Source of the DNA: Mycteria americana
Lineage: Eukaryota > Chordata > Aves > Ciconiiformes > Ciconiidae
NCBI RefSeq assembly: GCF_035582795.1
Contig: NC_134370.1
Location: forward strand, 47,107,501 to 47,171,500
DNA length: 64,000 bases
Direction of reading: 5' to 3'
Below, one piece after another: positions 63,301 to 64,000 of the stretch (its first letter is position 1; every line of letters starts with the position of its first letter). The translations under genes and the position numbers were made by a program. Below the pieces are notes generated by a model, which was not told the origin of the DNA, did no database searches, and worked only from the letters and a program-made list of their open reading frames with translations.

Positions 63301-64000
63301 GTTAGACGTGCCCGCTGTACCTTGTGAAACCACTGCCTACAACCTGAACAGAGAAACAGTGAGATATTCTCTTGCCACACGACACATCACCAGGACCAAG
63401 AGCACAGCCTCTCCCCAGTGCACCTGTAACAAGCTGCCAATATTTAACCTGTTTAGAAACCACCTCCGTGGACCTCATTCCTAGAGGCCCCTAGAACTGT
63501 TACTATTTCCTACCCAAAATCTCTCCCTGTTGCTATGCAGTCCCCTAAACAGCGCTCGTTCTCGACGTCACGCATGATCACCATGAGCAACGTCACCTGT
63601 AGACACCTACAGACTGTATCTACACTATCTTGTCTTGTCATCAACAGGATCAAGACAGACAGCATGGCTGAATGACAGCACTCCTCCGCCTCTACAGCTT
63701 TCTGCAGCTTAGCTCAGCACTGGGACATCGGTAGCTACCTGCCCCATGCCGAAGATGTCTCTCCTATTGGCAACTACTCAGCTGACTTACACTCTCAGCG
63801 GAGACACTGCCACCAAGATACCAAACACAATTGCCTCCGTAACATTTTCCAAAGCTGCCCAAGTATCTAACAAGTAGAAAACTCATTTCTCAATGTTTCT
63901 GCTGTAAGAGGTAAGTCGAGTCACTCTACAATCTGCAATGCAGTAAGTTTAGGAGACGGAGAACAAATTTACTTCTAACAACTAGACCCACAGACAGCGG
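60347..64000 (-). other. TRIP4: TRIP4 intron, partial (continues beyond the right edge)
   Basis: Upstream of the penultimate exon I looked for the preceding ASCH-domain residues (the human VHQPWASLLVRG and SGCLLGCVDLIDC stretches) on the minus strand and did not find them. The preceding exon therefore lies outside the window and this is intron. Open frames of 156-178 codons at 62399-62985 on the plus strand have no recognisable family. One 8-bp inverted repeat lies at 61997-62015. Confidence 0.75.

Noticed and set aside
1..64000. CRISPR arrays, bacterial operons, tRNA/rRNA genes, endogenous retrovirus
   Set aside because: No regularly spaced repeats, no cloverleaf or rRNA sequence recognised, no long terminal repeats or retroviral gene motifs; the window is ordinary vertebrate genic DNA.

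Overview
This is nuclear vertebrate DNA, most likely from a bird. It is about 50% GC, sparse in transposable elements, and nearly every recognisable interspersed repeat is a CR1 LINE fragment with the ATTCTGTG-type 3' tail. The coding exons match ZNF609 and TRIP4, which are adjacent in the same order and orientation in human. Turtle or crocodilian origin cannot be strictly excluded, but the low repeat load favours a bird. The species cannot be named from what is visible.

Layout, with both genes on the minus strand so transcription runs from high to low coordinates. (1) 64000 to about 55065 is the 3' end of TRIP4 (ASC-1, activating signal cointegrator 1). It holds the penultimate coding exon (60346-60244), the last coding exon with its stop (55301-55234) and a short 3' UTR with an AUUAAA signal. 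Earlier TRIP4 exons lie outside the window. (2) About 55065 to 51100 is a roughly 4 kb intergenic spacer with no supported gene; it contains a perfect 13-bp hairpin. (3) About 51350 to 49900 is a CpG island with GC boxes, the ZNF609 promoter and the non-coding first exon (donor after 50857). (4) 50856 to 36411 is ZNF609 intron 1. (5) 36410 to 35549 is ZNF609 exon 2: 118 nt of 5' UTR and the first 248 codons. (6) 35548 to 1 is the start of the very long ZNF609 intron 2; the zinc-finger exons lie beyond the window.

Most long open frames, some above 200 codons, are chance frames in stop-poor intronic DNA or in the CpG island. The only transposon-derived frame that is clearly meaningful is the CR1 reverse-transcriptase C-terminus at 17932-18489.

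The most interesting points are these. The exon equivalent to the human circ-ZNF609 exon would, if circularised here, have its frame continue 19 codons past the back-splice. That exon has a tandem NAGNAG acceptor. The ZNF609 leader carries three short upstream ORFs. A degenerate AACGG repeat cluster lies just inside intron 1. Several perfect hairpins (15-bp, 13-bp and a double hairpin) are not explained by known repeats. I found no clearly new biological system.
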